64,000 nucleotides of DNA from Gammaproteobacteria bacterium (lineage in GTDB: Bacteria > Pseudomonadota > Gammaproteobacteria > Pseudomonadales > Azotimanducaceae): the NCBI GenBank assembly GCA_028821405.1, contig JAPPGK010000027.1, positions 41,084 to 105,083 of the forward strand, given 5' to 3'. The translations under genes were made by a program, and so were the position numbers. The notes under the pieces are model-generated. The model saw nothing but the letters and a program-made list of their open reading frames with translations. It ran no database searches and was not told the origin of the DNA. Shown in pieces: positions 51,272 to 60,787 of the stretch. The stretch's first letter is position 1. Every line of letters starts with the position of its first letter.

Positions 51272-52129
51272 TCAACGAGACGAACCTTTGAGGCGCGCCT
51301 CCAACGCGGACGCTCGGCGCTCGGCCAAGTCGGCGCGGTCTCGCTCGGCGTCGGCGCGGGCTCGCTCGGCGTCGGCGCGGTCCCGCTGGGCGTCGGCGCG
51401 GGCCTCGGCACCGCGTCGCGCGGCGGCTTCCTGCCTCCAGCGACGATCCGTTTCCACGACGTCGGGTATGATCCCGCCGGTAGCCGGATCCCGAAAGCGC
51501 AACCGACCGTCCTCGACCACGATCTCCAACCCCAATGCACGGCTTGGCAAGCCGCCGTCAGGCAGTTCCCGGATGAGTGCGTAGGCGCCGCCGTCGAGCG
51601 CAAAGCCCGCGAGTTCCGGTCCGAACGGCTCGAACAGCACAAGCTCGCGCACCCCGAGCGCCGCGTACAGACCCGGCTTGACCCGGACGTCCTTGCGCCA
51701 GGTGCTCGCCGAGAGCACCTCGAGCGCGAACGCCGGCACGGCGTCGCCCTCCTCCCACACCTTGTACGACGACCGGTCCGATCTGCCGACCCCGAACACC
51801 ACCATCGCGTCCGGCGATAGCGCCGCGCTCGGATTGCCCTCCTCGAACAGCATCAGCAGGTCGTTCGCCACCAGCGCGTCCGGGCGGTCCCCGAACCAGA
51901 CCCGTAGCGCACCGAAGACGTAGTGCGTCGCCGCCGTGTGGAGCATGCTCTCCGGCATTCTGCCGTCCGGTCCCGGATAGCCCTCGTCGTCATACTCGAC
52001 GGGGGGCACGGGACGGTAGAGCGCGTCCGCGTGGATCACGGACAGGGGCAGAGCTGGGGCGGGGGGCGCCGACCGGCTCCCCGGCGGCTTGTCGACCGGT
52101 CGCGGACGGGGCTGGGTTCGGGGCTGCAT
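51272..52129 (-). CDS. Uma2-family (DUF820) endonuclease-like protein with C-terminal coiled coil
   Basis: This 285-residue protein has a PD-(D/E)XK-type core: LSPDAMVVFGVGRSD near residue 105, FALEVLSAST and a Lys in RKDVRVKPGLYAALGV. Uma2 proteins are nuclease-like and often found in large numbers in cyanobacteria; their true role is unproven. The last 60 residues are an Arg/Ala/Glu/Asp-rich repeat (RADAERARADAERDRADLA) likely to form a coiled coil, encoded by imperfect 18-21-bp tandem DNA repeats around 51313-51411. The ATG at 52129 has no clear ribosome-binding site. Confidence 0.85.
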   Translation of the reverse strand: MQPRTQPRPRPVDKPPGSRSAPPAPALPLSVIHADALYRPVPPVEYDDEGYPGPDGRMPESMLHTAATHYVFGALRVWFGDRPDALVANDLLMLFEEGNPSAALSPDAMVVFGVGRSDRSSYKVWEEGDAVPAFALEVLSASTWRKDVRVKPGLYAALGVRELVLFEPFGPELAGFALDGGAYALIRELPDGGLPSRALGLEIVVEDGRLRFRDPATGGIIPDVVETDRRWRQEAAARRGAEARADAQRDRADAERARADAERDRADLAERRASALEARLKGSSR

Positions 52130-52211
52130 GGCGGCAAAGTACCATGAATGGGACCGCACGATGCATCATCGGAACGACAGCAACGCGCGTTCGTTGTGCG
52201 GCCACAAGCGA

Positions 52212-52228
52212 GCGACCACACGGGTCGC
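52212..52228. repeat. Short intergenic palindrome
   Basis: Arms GCGACC and GGTCGC flank ACACG and are followed by CCCCTA. It lies 48 bp upstream of the large sulfatase gene and fits the dispersed hairpin family of the window. Confidence 0.5.
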
Positions 52229-52276
52229 CCCTACGGATACACTGCGAGTCGGCGATTTCCGTTTACGAGGGGACCG

Positions 52277-54520
52277 ATGGAACACGACCGGCTATTCGAC
52301 GGCGAGATCAAGCGCACGGTGGACGAGTCCAGGGCGTCCTGGAAACCGACGGCCTCCGAACTCGAGCGGAGGCCGAACATCGTCGTGATCGTGCTCGATG
52401 ACGTCGGGTATTCCCAACTCGGCTGCTACGGCTCGGATATCGAGACGCCCGCTTTGGACAGCCTTGCCGCCGACGGCCTCCGCTACGCCAACTTCCACGT
52501 CACGCCGCTATGCTCGCCGACCCGCACGTGTCTGCTGACGGGCCGCAACCACCACAGCGTCGGCATGAGCCGGGTCGCGGAGATGGTCAACGGGTTTCCC
52601 AACACCCGGGGTTTCGTGTCCAGGGAGGCGGCGAACATCGCCGAAATGCTCCGGCCCCGCGGCTACCAGACGCTCGCCTCCGGCAAATGGCATTTGGCAT
52701 CGATCAACGAGACCAGCCCAGCGGGTTCATACGACCATTGGCCGCTGCAGCGGGGCTTCGACCGTTTCTACGGATTCCTCGCGGGTGAGACCAACCAGTG
52801 GAACCCCGAGCTGATTCTCGGCAACGAGCGCATCGAGCCGCCCGCCGGCGACGACTACCACCTGTCCGAGGGAATCGTCGACACGGCGTGCATGTGGCTT
52901 CGGCAACTGGTCTCCGCCGCACCCGACAAGCCGTTCTTCCTGTACATGGCGTTCGCCGCGGGACATTCGCCGCACCATGTGCCCCGCGCCTACGCCGACA
53001 AGTATCGCGGGTGGTTCGACGACGGCTGGGACGTCGCCCGGGAGCGGATCCTGGCCCGGCAGAAGGCGTCGGGCCTGTTGCCCCGCGACCAGCGACTGGC
53101 ACCCCGCAATCCCGGCGTGCAGGTGTGGGACGAGTTGGGTGCCGACGAAAAGCGACTGGCCGCCCGGTTCGAGGAGGTCTTCGCCGGTTTCCTCGACCAC
53201 ACCGACGTGCAGATTAAGCGCCTGCTCGACCAAGTCGACGCGCTCGGCAAGCGCGACGACACCATCGTGCTCGCCATCTCCGACAACGGCGCGAGTTCGG
53301 AAGGCGGTCCCCATGGCACCTACGACCACCAGCGGTCCCGCAACGGCTTCGGCAGCAGCGTGGAGGAAAACCTGGCCCGGCTCGACGACATGGGCGGCCC
53401 GCTCACCTACAACCACTATCCCTTCGGCTGGGCCATGGCCGGCAACACGCCGTTCAAGCGCTACAAGGCCAATACCTATGCTGGCGGCGTGCGCGCACCG
53501 CTCCTGGTTCGGTGGCCCAACGGCATCCATGCGAAGGGCGAAACGCGCAGGCAGTTCTACCACGTGGTCGACGTGACCCCGACGTTGATGGACCTCCTAG
53601 GCCTGCCGGCGCCAAGCCACGTCAACGGCGTCGAGCAGATGCCCTTCCACGGTACGTCAATGGCCCACACCCTGAACGACAACGACGCGGATACGCACAA
53701 GACTGTCCAGTATTTCGAGACGATCGGCCAACGCGCCATCTGGCACGAAGGCTGGAAGGCCGTGACGTTCCACCATCGGGGCAGAAGCTTCGACGACGAC
53801 GTCTGGGAGCTCTACCACCTCGACGTGGACCTGGCGGAGATCGACAACCGCGCCGACGAGCATCCCGAAATGCTCAAGGAACTCGTGGATCTCTGGTGGC
53901 GCGAGGCGGAGCGGTACGGGGTCTTGCCGCTCGACGACCTCACCGGCCGGCGTGGGATCGGGTGGTGGCCCGAACCCGGCAACCGCTGGGTGCTCTACCA
54001 GGACGCCGTGCTGCCGCATTTCTTCAGGGCGGGACCCAGGGTGCGCGGCGTCTCGCATCGCATCACCGCGCGGATCGAGCGGTCGTCCACGAACGCCCAG
54101 GGCACGATCATCGCCGACGGCGGCCGCTTCGGCGGCTGGAGCGTGTTCATCCTCGGCAACCGGCTGCACTACACGACGAACAACTTCGGCGAGCGCTGTC
54201 GCGTGTCGTCGCCGGTGGCCATTCCACCGGGCGCCGCAACGGTGCGCGCCGATGTCGTGAGAACCGGGACCGACGAGGGACGGGTGCGGTTTTTCGTCGA
54301 CGACGAGCCGGCGGGCGGCGGCGTGCTGGCGCCGTTCCGCTACCACAACTTCGTCAACGAACCCCTCGACGTGGGTCGCGACAGTCAAACCCCGGTGGAC
54401 GACGCCTACGAGTCGCCGTTCGTCTTCGACGGCCGAATCGTCGATGTGGTGATCGAAGCGTTCGGCACGGAAGTCGTCGATCAGGAGACGCTGCTCGAGG
54501 AACTGATGGCGACACAGTAG
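52277..54520 (+). CDS. Arylsulfatase, large (S1 family, Cys type)
   Basis: This 747-residue sulfatase has the metal-binding start NIVVIVLDDVGYSQLGCYG, the signature CSPTRTCLLTG with the Cys that becomes formylglycine, KWHLASINE and ISDNGASSEGG. Its length and final 200-residue beta-rich domain (ITARIERSSTNAQGTIIADG, RVRFFVDDEPAGGG) fit the long S1_4-like arylsulfatases. No signal peptide is visible upstream of residue 40, so it is probably cytosolic or exported by an unseen route. The ATG at 52277 follows GAGGGGACCG. It is followed after 5 bp by an FG-GAP lipoprotein gene and then a TPR lipoprotein gene, apparently one operon. Confidence 0.93.
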   Translation: MEHDRLFDGEIKRTVDESRASWKPTASELERRPNIVVIVLDDVGYSQLGCYGSDIETPALDSLAADGLRYANFHVTPLCSPTRTCLLTGRNHHSVGMSRVAEMVNGFPNTRGFVSREAANIAEMLRPRGYQTLASGKWHLASINETSPAGSYDHWPLQRGFDRFYGFLAGETNQWNPELILGNERIEPPAGDDYHLSEGIVDTACMWLRQLVSAAPDKPFFLYMAFAAGHSPHHVPRAYADKYRGWFDDGWDVARERILARQKASGLLPRDQRLAPRNPGVQVWDELGADEKRLAARFEEVFAGFLDHTDVQIKRLLDQVDALGKRDDTIVLAISDNGASSEGGPHGTYDHQRSRNGFGSSVEENLARLDDMGGPLTYNHYPFGWAMAGNTPFKRYKANTYAGGVRAPLLVRWPNGIHAKGETRRQFYHVVDVTPTLMDLLGLPAPSHVNGVEQMPFHGTSMAHTLNDNDADTHKTVQYFETIGQRAIWHEGWKAVTFHHRGRSFDDDVWELYHLDVDLAEIDNRADEHPEMLKELVDLWWREAERYGVLPLDDLTGRRGIGWWPEPGNRWVLYQDAVLPHFFRAGPRVRGVSHRITARIERSSTNAQGTIIADGGRFGGWSVFILGNRLHYTTNNFGERCRVSSPVAIPPGAATVRADVVRTGTDEGRVRFFVDDEPAGGGVLAPFRYHNFVNEPLDVGRDSQTPVDDAYESPFVFDGRIVDVVIEAFGTEVVDQETLLEELMATQ

Positions 54521-54525
54521 CCCCG

Positions 54526-56199
54526 ATGAGATCGTCGATACGCGTAGCGGGCGTCGCAGCGCTTGTCCTACCGATCGGTTGCGAATCTGCGGACGAGCGC
54601 GAGGACTGGTTCGTCGATGTCGCCCCGGAACTCGGTCTCCTGTTCGACCACACTTCGGGTGTCCGGGGCGAGTTCCTGTTGCCGGAAGTGATGGGATCCG
54701 GCCTTGCACTGTTCGACTACGACGGCGACGGCGACCTCGACGTCTATCTCGTAAACGCCGATAGCGAGGCCGCCTCCGGCAACCGGTTGTTCCGCCAGGA
54801 CGCCGATGGCGTCTTTCGCGATGCGACACGGGAATCCGGGACCGGCGATGCCGGCTACGGCATGGGCGCGGCCATCGGCGACATCGACAACGACGGCGAC
54901 CTCGACCTCCTGGTCACCAACGACGGCCCCAACCGGCTGTACCGGAACAATGCCGACGGCACGTTTTCGGACATCACACAAAGCGCCGGCATCGAAGGTG
55001 CCCGCTGGTCCACGTCGGCCGCGTTCTGCGATATCGACGAAGACGGGCTCCTCGATCTCTACATCGCGAACTACGTCACCAACGAGCCGCCTTACGCCTG
55101 CGCGAGCGGCACCGGCGAGCCGGACTACTGCGGCCCCAACGCCTACCGGGGCGTGCCAGACCGCTTGTACCGGAACAACGGCGCAGGGTTTGTCGATATC
55201 AGCGTCGCCAGCGGGATCGCACAGACCGCCCGCAACGGTCTCGGGGTGGTCTGCTTCGACTTCGACGGCGATGCCCGGGACGATTTCCTCGTCGCCAACG
55301 ACGGCGAACGTAATCAACTCTGGATGAACGAGGGCGACGGCACCTTCGTCGACCGGGGCGTACGGTTCGGCATCGCCACGAACATCGAAGGACACACCGA
55401 GGCCAGCATGGGCATCGCCTTAGGCGACGTGGACGGCGACCTGCGTCTCGATGCGCTCATGACCCATTTGGGCGGCGAGACCAATACGCTCTACCTCGCC
55501 GATCCCCTTGGTATGCTTCTCGACGCTTCGGCGTTGTCCGGTGTCGGCTTTCCGAGCGTCGCCGACACCGGTTTCGGCGTCGCGCTGGCGGACCTCGACC
55601 AAGATGCAGACCTGGACCTCGTCGTGGCCAACGGCCGGGTCCAGCGCGGCGCCGATTCGACCGCGGCACCGGGCGGCGAGGCGGCGACGGACACCTTCCG
55701 GCGACTCTACGCCGAACCGAATCTGCTCATGGTGAACAACGGCCGGGGCTGGTTCGACGAGCATTGCGAGGCAAGTCCCGTTTTCTGCGCCACCACCGAA
55801 GTGAGTCGCGGCCTGCTCACTGCGGACATCGACGCCGATGGCGACCTCGACATCCTTCTCACCAATGCCAACGGGCCCGCGCGCCTCTACCGGAACGACA
55901 TTCCCGACAAGGGCAATTGGGTGAAGCTGCGCCTCGCCGATCCGGTTCTGAATCGGGATGCCATCGGCGCCACGGTGCGCATCCGCACGGGGGACACCCG
56001 GCAGGCAAGGCCCGTGGTCCACGCCACCAGCTACCTGTCCGGCGCCGACGCGCAAGTGCATTTCGGATTGGGACCGGCCTTGGCCGTCGACGAGATCGAG
56101 GTGATCTGGCCCGACGGGGCGCGGGAGCGGTTTCCCGGCGTCGCCGCAAACCACTCGACCGTGATCCGCAAAGGCACGGGACGCGGGGACGGCGCTTGA
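54526..56199 (+). CDS. FG-GAP/ASPIC (CRTAC1-like) repeat lipoprotein, copy 3
   Basis: This 557-residue lipoprotein (lipobox PIGC) has the same layout as the copies at 42569 and 44296: calcium-loop repeats (DYDGDGDLDVYLVN, DIDNDGDLDLLVTN, DIDADGDLDILLTN) and a C-terminal ASPIC/UnbV domain (TVRIRTGDTRQARPVVHATS). Cys pairs around residue 195-205 (ACASGTGEPDYCGP) match those of the other copies. It starts 5 bp after the sulfatase stop without its own ribosome-binding site, so it is probably translated by coupling, and it ends 2 bp before the TPR lipoprotein gene. Confidence 0.9.
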   Translation: MRSSIRVAGVAALVLPIGCESADEREDWFVDVAPELGLLFDHTSGVRGEFLLPEVMGSGLALFDYDGDGDLDVYLVNADSEAASGNRLFRQDADGVFRDATRESGTGDAGYGMGAAIGDIDNDGDLDLLVTNDGPNRLYRNNADGTFSDITQSAGIEGARWSTSAAFCDIDEDGLLDLYIANYVTNEPPYACASGTGEPDYCGPNAYRGVPDRLYRNNGAGFVDISVASGIAQTARNGLGVVCFDFDGDARDDFLVANDGERNQLWMNEGDGTFVDRGVRFGIATNIEGHTEASMGIALGDVDGDLRLDALMTHLGGETNTLYLADPLGMLLDASALSGVGFPSVADTGFGVALADLDQDADLDLVVANGRVQRGADSTAAPGGEAATDTFRRLYAEPNLLMVNNGRGWFDEHCEASPVFCATTEVSRGLLTADIDADGDLDILLTNANGPARLYRNDIPDKGNWVKLRLADPVLNRDAIGATVRIRTGDTRQARPVVHATSYLSGADAQVHFGLGPALAVDEIEVIWPDGARERFPGVAANHSTVIRKGTGRGDGA

Positions 56200-56201
56200 G
56201 C

Positions 56202-57578
56202 ATGGTCGTCAGGCTGACGAGTCTCTTCGCGCTCGCCGGGTTCGTACTCACGGGGTGCGCGGAACAGACGCCGGAACCCGACATCCCCCGCGTCGAAACG
56301 CGTGGCATGGAGGCGCCCGTGAAGATCCTCATCGACGCCGTCACTCGCAATCTCGAGGGCAACCGCCAATCGGCCAATGCCTGGGGACGGCTCGGGCGGG
56401 TCTACCACGCCCACGAACTGTATACCCCGGCGCTCGCCTGCTATCGGCAGGCGATCCGGCTCGACGCGGACGACTCCCATTGGCCCTACCTCGCCGCCCA
56501 CGCCGCTTCGGAAGTCGACAAGGACGCGGCGGTGGCCCTGTTCGAGCGGGCGCGCGCGCTCGCCTCGGGGAACGCAACGGTTCTCGTCGCCCAAGGCGAC
56601 CTGCTCGCCCAGTTGGGTCGTCGAGACACGGCCCGCGAGGCCTATCTCGCCGCACTGGACGCGGATGATCGCTCGAGTTTCGCGCGTGTGGGATTGGCAA
56701 GGGGCGCCCTTGTCGAGGGCGATTTGCCCCGGGCGCGGTCCCTGCTCGAACGGGCCGCCGAACTGGCACCCACCGACGGCAGCATCTACCCCCTGCTGAC
56801 CCGGGTACTCGCCCAACTCGGCGAGCCCGAACCGGCCGCCCGGGCGGAATGGCTCGCCAAGGTCTACGACACGCCCTTGGAACCCCGCGACCCGCCCCTC
56901 GACGCGATGCGGCGACTCGCCGCGAACTCGCACGCGCTGGCCTCGGCCGCGCGGGCACTCGCCGAACGCGGCGACCTGCTCGGGGCGGAAGTGCAGTTGC
57001 GCCGGGTACTCGCGATCCGCCCGGGGACGCCGCTGGAGTTGGGCAATCTCGCCACCGTGCTCTCCCGACAGGGCCGTCACGCCGAGGCGATGGAGTACTT
57101 CGCCGAAGGTCTCGCGGGCAACCCCGACGACGTCGTCCTGTTGAGCCACCAGGGACTGACCCAGATGAAAATGGGCCACATCGAAGCCGCCGAGGCGTCG
57201 CTCGAGCGGGCCGCGACCCTCGATCCGGCCTACCCGCAAGCGCAGTTCAATCTCGGCGTGCTTCGCTTCGGTCAGGGCAGGCACGCCGACGCAATCGCGC
57301 TCTTCGAACGTAGCCTCGTCCTCGACCCGGGCTTCACCGATGCCTATCTCAATCTCGGGAGCACCTACGCGACTCTCGAGGAATACGAGAAGGCCCTCCA
57401 CCCCTGGGAGCGGCTGAGACAAGCCCAGCCGGACAACGCGGCGCTCATCCACAACATCGCCCTTGCCAACGCCCGGCTCGGCAGGCTGGACGAAGCCAGA
57501 TCCGACTTCCAACGCGTGTTGACACTTGACCCGGCGAACGTCGCAAGCCGCCGGGAGCTCGAACGCATCCCGCCGTAA
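56202..57578 (+). CDS. TPR-repeat lipoprotein, partner of the FG-GAP gene
   Basis: This 458-residue protein has a short lipoprotein signal (lipobox LTGC) and about ten TPR units (LACYRQAIRLDADDSHWPYL, AIALFERSLVLDPGFTDAYL). It is encoded directly after the FG-GAP/ASPIC lipoprotein gene (2-bp gap) in the sulfatase operon. It resembles the TPR lipoprotein at 46389 in length, lipobox and repeat type, and both lie next to FG-GAP/ASPIC genes, suggesting a conserved pair of envelope scaffolds. Its binding partner is unknown. Confidence 0.9.
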   Translation: MVVRLTSLFALAGFVLTGCAEQTPEPDIPRVETRGMEAPVKILIDAVTRNLEGNRQSANAWGRLGRVYHAHELYTPALACYRQAIRLDADDSHWPYLAAHAASEVDKDAAVALFERARALASGNATVLVAQGDLLAQLGRRDTAREAYLAALDADDRSSFARVGLARGALVEGDLPRARSLLERAAELAPTDGSIYPLLTRVLAQLGEPEPAARAEWLAKVYDTPLEPRDPPLDAMRRLAANSHALASAARALAERGDLLGAEVQLRRVLAIRPGTPLELGNLATVLSRQGRHAEAMEYFAEGLAGNPDDVVLLSHQGLTQMKMGHIEAAEASLERAATLDPAYPQAQFNLGVLRFGQGRHADAIALFERSLVLDPGFTDAYLNLGSTYATLEEYEKALHPWERLRQAQPDNAALIHNIALANARLGRLDEARSDFQRVLTLDPANVASRRELERIPP

Positions 57579-57642
57579 ACGCGCACTAGGGGGCGCTGTC
57601 GCCCGCGTTCGGGGTCCGCAGGTCCTCCGGATATCGAACGCA

Positions 57643-57660
57643 GGACGCCACAAGGCGTCC
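57643..57660. repeat. Intergenic palindrome with ACAA loop
   Basis: Perfect 7-bp arms GGACGCC and GGCGTCC flank ACAA and are followed by CCTA. It lies between the convergent stops of the TPR and RND genes and may terminate both. Confidence 0.65.
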
Positions 57661-57661
57661 C

Positions 57662-60600
57662 CTACGCCGTTGCGTCTTTCCGGGCCAGCAGGCTCGTCAG
57701 CCGGCGGGCCACGGACTGCGGAGACCCGGTCCGGCGCGCCAGCAGCGCGTAGAACGACGGCACGATGAACAGCGTCAGGAAGGTCGCAAGCGATACCCCC
57801 GAGAAAACCACGATGCCGAGCACCATGCGGGATTCCGATCCTGCCCCCGTCGCCAGAATCAGCGGGATGGAGCCCATCACCGTGGAGATCGTGGTCATGA
57901 CCACCGGCCGGAGACGAATCCCCGATGCCTCGATGATCGCTTCCTCGAAGGAGCGGCCGGCATCGCGCATCTGGTTGATGAATTCGACAATCAGGACCCC
58001 GTTCTTTGCCGCGATCCCGATCAGCATGATGATGCCGATCTGGCTGAAGATGTTGATCGACAGCCCCGTCAGGTAGAGGCCCAGCAACGCCCCCGCCACC
58101 GCCAACGGCACCGTGACGAGGATCACGAGTGGATGCACGAAGCTCTCGAACTGGGCCGCAAGCACCAGGAAAACGATCAACAGCGCCAAGCCGAAGATGA
58201 ACATCAGGCTGCCGCCAGCCTCCTTGTATTCGAGGGACTCGCCCTGGTAGTCGATGCGCGCCTGGTCAGGGAAGGACTCGCGAACGACCTGTTCCAGAAA
58301 TTCCAGCGCATCGCCCAAGACCGCACCCGGCGCCAGGCTCGCCGTGATCGTGACGGCGCGTAGCCGGTTGTAGCGGTTCAGCGAGCCCGGGGCGGCCCGT
58401 TCGTCGACATGGATAAGGTTGGCCAGCGGGATTAGCTCGCCCGTGTCCGATCGCACGTAGATGTTAGCAAGGTCGTGGGCGGACGCGCGCTGGTCGTCAC
58501 GGGCCTGGAGGATGACGTCGTATTCCTCGCCGTCCTTGACGTAGGTGGTGATTCGCTGTTCGCTCATCATCGTCGAGAGCGTCCGGCCGATGTTCTGAAC
58601 GGAGACGCCGAGCGCCGCCGCGCGGTTCTTGTCGATTCGCACAACCGCTTGGGGCTGGGTTTCCTTCAAGTCGCTGTCGACGCGCTGAAGGCCCGGGAAC
58701 TCCCGCGAGCGTTCGAAGATGAGATCCCGCCACGCGGCGAGGGTCTCGTAGTCCGGACCGCCAAGCACGAACTGCACCGGTTGGCCGCCGCCCATGCGGG
58801 ACAGGCCCGAACGCACGAACGCGAAGGCACGCACGTCGGGGATGTTCTGCCACGCCGCGTTGATGCGCGCGGCGGCGTCCTTGGTGCTGATGTCCCGCTC
58901 TCCCCACGGCTTCATGACCACCATGATCACGCCGCTGTTGGAGGCGTTTCCGCCCCACCCCGGAACGGCCATCACGACGACTTGCGCGAGGCCCTCGTCG
59001 ATCATCTGCCGGGCCGGCACCTCGAGTTTCAGGGCTTCGCCCTTCATCCGCTCGATGCCCATGCCCTCCGGCCCCGAGAACATCGCCATGAACGCACCCT
59101 GGTCCTCCTCCGGGACGTATTCGCGGGGCACCGCGTCAAGCAAGAAATAGGCGGCGGCCAACGTGCCCGCCGCGGCCAGCACGGCAACCCAACGGTGCCG
59201 GATGAGCACGCGCAATGCGCTGATGTAGCCCCGTCGGAGCCGGGAGAAGCCGCCATCGATCCACTGCGTCAGCCGGTTTTCGCGGCCCGACGCGCGCAGG
59301 AACTTGGAGCACATCACCGGCGTCAGCGACAGCGCGAGGACGCTTGAGAACACCACCGCCGCCGCGATGGTCACCGCCAACTCGCCGAAGATGACGCCGA
59401 TGTTGTCGGTCAGGAACATGATCGGCGTGAACACCGCCACCAGTACCGCGGTTGTCGCGATCACGGCGAAACCGACCTGCCGCGTCCCGTTGTACGCGGC
59501 AACCAAGGGTGTCTCGCCCTCCTCGATCCGACGGTGGATGTTCTCCAGCACGACGATGGCGTCGTCCACCACGAGCCCGATGGACAGCACCAGCGCCAGC
59601 AGGGTGATCAGGTTCACGGTGAAGCCGAACGCCGCCAGTGCGATGAACGCCGAGACCAGGCACACCGGGATCGTGACGGCCGGTATCGCCATGGTCCGGA
59701 ACGATCCCAGGAACACCAGGATGACGAGGCTTACGAGCACGGTGGTGATGGCAATGGTGCGATAGACCGAGTTGATCGCCGCACGGATGAACACCGAGTC
59801 GTCGGATCCGGTCGTGACCCGCATGTGGTCCGGGATCGCTTCGTTGACCTTGTCGATCTCGGCCTTGACCTGCTCCAGTGTCTCGAGCGTGTTCGCTGTC
59901 GACTGCTTGATGATGCCGATGCTGACCGTCGGCAGGCCGTTTGCGCGATAGATCGAGCGGTGGTCCATGGGCGCCACCTCGACGGTCGCGACCTCGCCCA
60001 AGCGCACCAGGTGACCGTCTTCGCCCCGGACGACCACCAACTCCCGGAAGTCTTCGGCGGACTCGTAGCCGCGCGCCACGCGCACCGTCAGTTCCCGGTC
60101 GACGGTCTCGATGCGACCGGCGGGAAGCTCCAAGTTCTCGCGGCGCAACGCCGACTCGATGTCGGTGACCGTGAGGTTGCGTGCGGCGAGGGCTAGCCGG
60201 TCCACCCAGATCCGCATCGCGGGGCGGGCCCCGTAGACGCCGGCATCCGCCACACCACCGATCGCCGCGAAGCGATCGGCGATATAACGCTCGGTATAGT
60301 CGGTGAGTTCCATCCGGTTGAGCACCGAACTCACCACGTTGATGTACATGGCCGGGCGGGCATCGGAGTCCTGTTTGCGGACCTCCGGCGGGCGTACGTC
60401 CTCCGGCAACCAGCGCACGACCCGCGAGACCCGGTCGCGAACGTCGTTCGCGGCGGCGTCGATATCGCGGTCGAGGTCGAATTCCAGGTTGATGCGCGAG
60501 CCGCCATCGGTGCTCGACGAACGCATCGCCACCATGCCTTCGATGCCGCTGATCTGATCCTCGATCACCGTGGTGACCCGGCTTTCGACGACGTCGGACG

Positions 60601-60763
60601 ACGCGCCCGGGTAGGACGTGCTGATGGAAATCACCGGCGGCGTCACGTCCGGGTACTCCCGCAGCGGGAGCAGGTTGAAGGACAGGACGCCGAAGGCGAG
60701 CAACGACAGGCTAATGACCGTGGCGAACACCGGTCGCTTGACGGATGTATCGGACAGCCACAT
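57662..60763 (-). CDS. RND efflux transporter, inner-membrane pump (HAE-1, AcrB-like)
   Basis: This 1,033-residue protein has the typical RND length, 12 transmembrane helices and two large periplasmic loops. The start TSVKRPVFATVISLSLLAFG and the proton-relay segment GLVVDDAIVVLENIHRRIEE (two adjacent Asp) are diagnostic. It extrudes drugs, detergents or metabolites using the proton gradient. The gene lies 24 bp downstream of its periplasmic adaptor on the same strand. No outer-membrane channel gene is visible in the window, so TolC-like channels elsewhere must serve. No local regulator is seen. Confidence 0.96.
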   Translation of the reverse strand: MWLSDTSVKRPVFATVISLSLLAFGVLSFNLLPLREYPDVTPPVISISTSYPGASSDVVESRVTTVIEDQISGIEGMVAMRSSSTDGGSRINLEFDLDRDIDAAANDVRDRVSRVVRWLPEDVRPPEVRKQDSDARPAMYINVVSSVLNRMELTDYTERYIADRFAAIGGVADAGVYGARPAMRIWVDRLALAARNLTVTDIESALRRENLELPAGRIETVDRELTVRVARGYESAEDFRELVVVRGEDGHLVRLGEVATVEVAPMDHRSIYRANGLPTVSIGIIKQSTANTLETLEQVKAEIDKVNEAIPDHMRVTTGSDDSVFIRAAINSVYRTIAITTVLVSLVILVFLGSFRTMAIPAVTIPVCLVSAFIALAAFGFTVNLITLLALVLSIGLVVDDAIVVLENIHRRIEEGETPLVAAYNGTRQVGFAVIATTAVLVAVFTPIMFLTDNIGVIFGELAVTIAAAVVFSSVLALSLTPVMCSKFLRASGRENRLTQWIDGGFSRLRRGYISALRVLIRHRWVAVLAAAGTLAAAYFLLDAVPREYVPEEDQGAFMAMFSGPEGMGIERMKGEALKLEVPARQMIDEGLAQVVVMAVPGWGGNASNSGVIMVVMKPWGERDISTKDAAARINAAWQNIPDVRAFAFVRSGLSRMGGGQPVQFVLGGPDYETLAAWRDLIFERSREFPGLQRVDSDLKETQPQAVVRIDKNRAAALGVSVQNIGRTLSTMMSEQRITTYVKDGEEYDVILQARDDQRASAHDLANIYVRSDTGELIPLANLIHVDERAAPGSLNRYNRLRAVTITASLAPGAVLGDALEFLEQVVRESFPDQARIDYQGESLEYKEAGGSLMFIFGLALLIVFLVLAAQFESFVHPLVILVTVPLAVAGALLGLYLTGLSINIFSQIGIIMLIGIAAKNGVLIVEFINQMRDAGRSFEEAIIEASGIRLRPVVMTTISTVMGSIPLILATGAGSESRMVLGIVVFSGVSLATFLTLFIVPSFYALLARRTGSPQSVARRLTSLLARKDATA

Positions 60764-60787
60764 GCCGGTTATTCCGGGCGCACGCCT

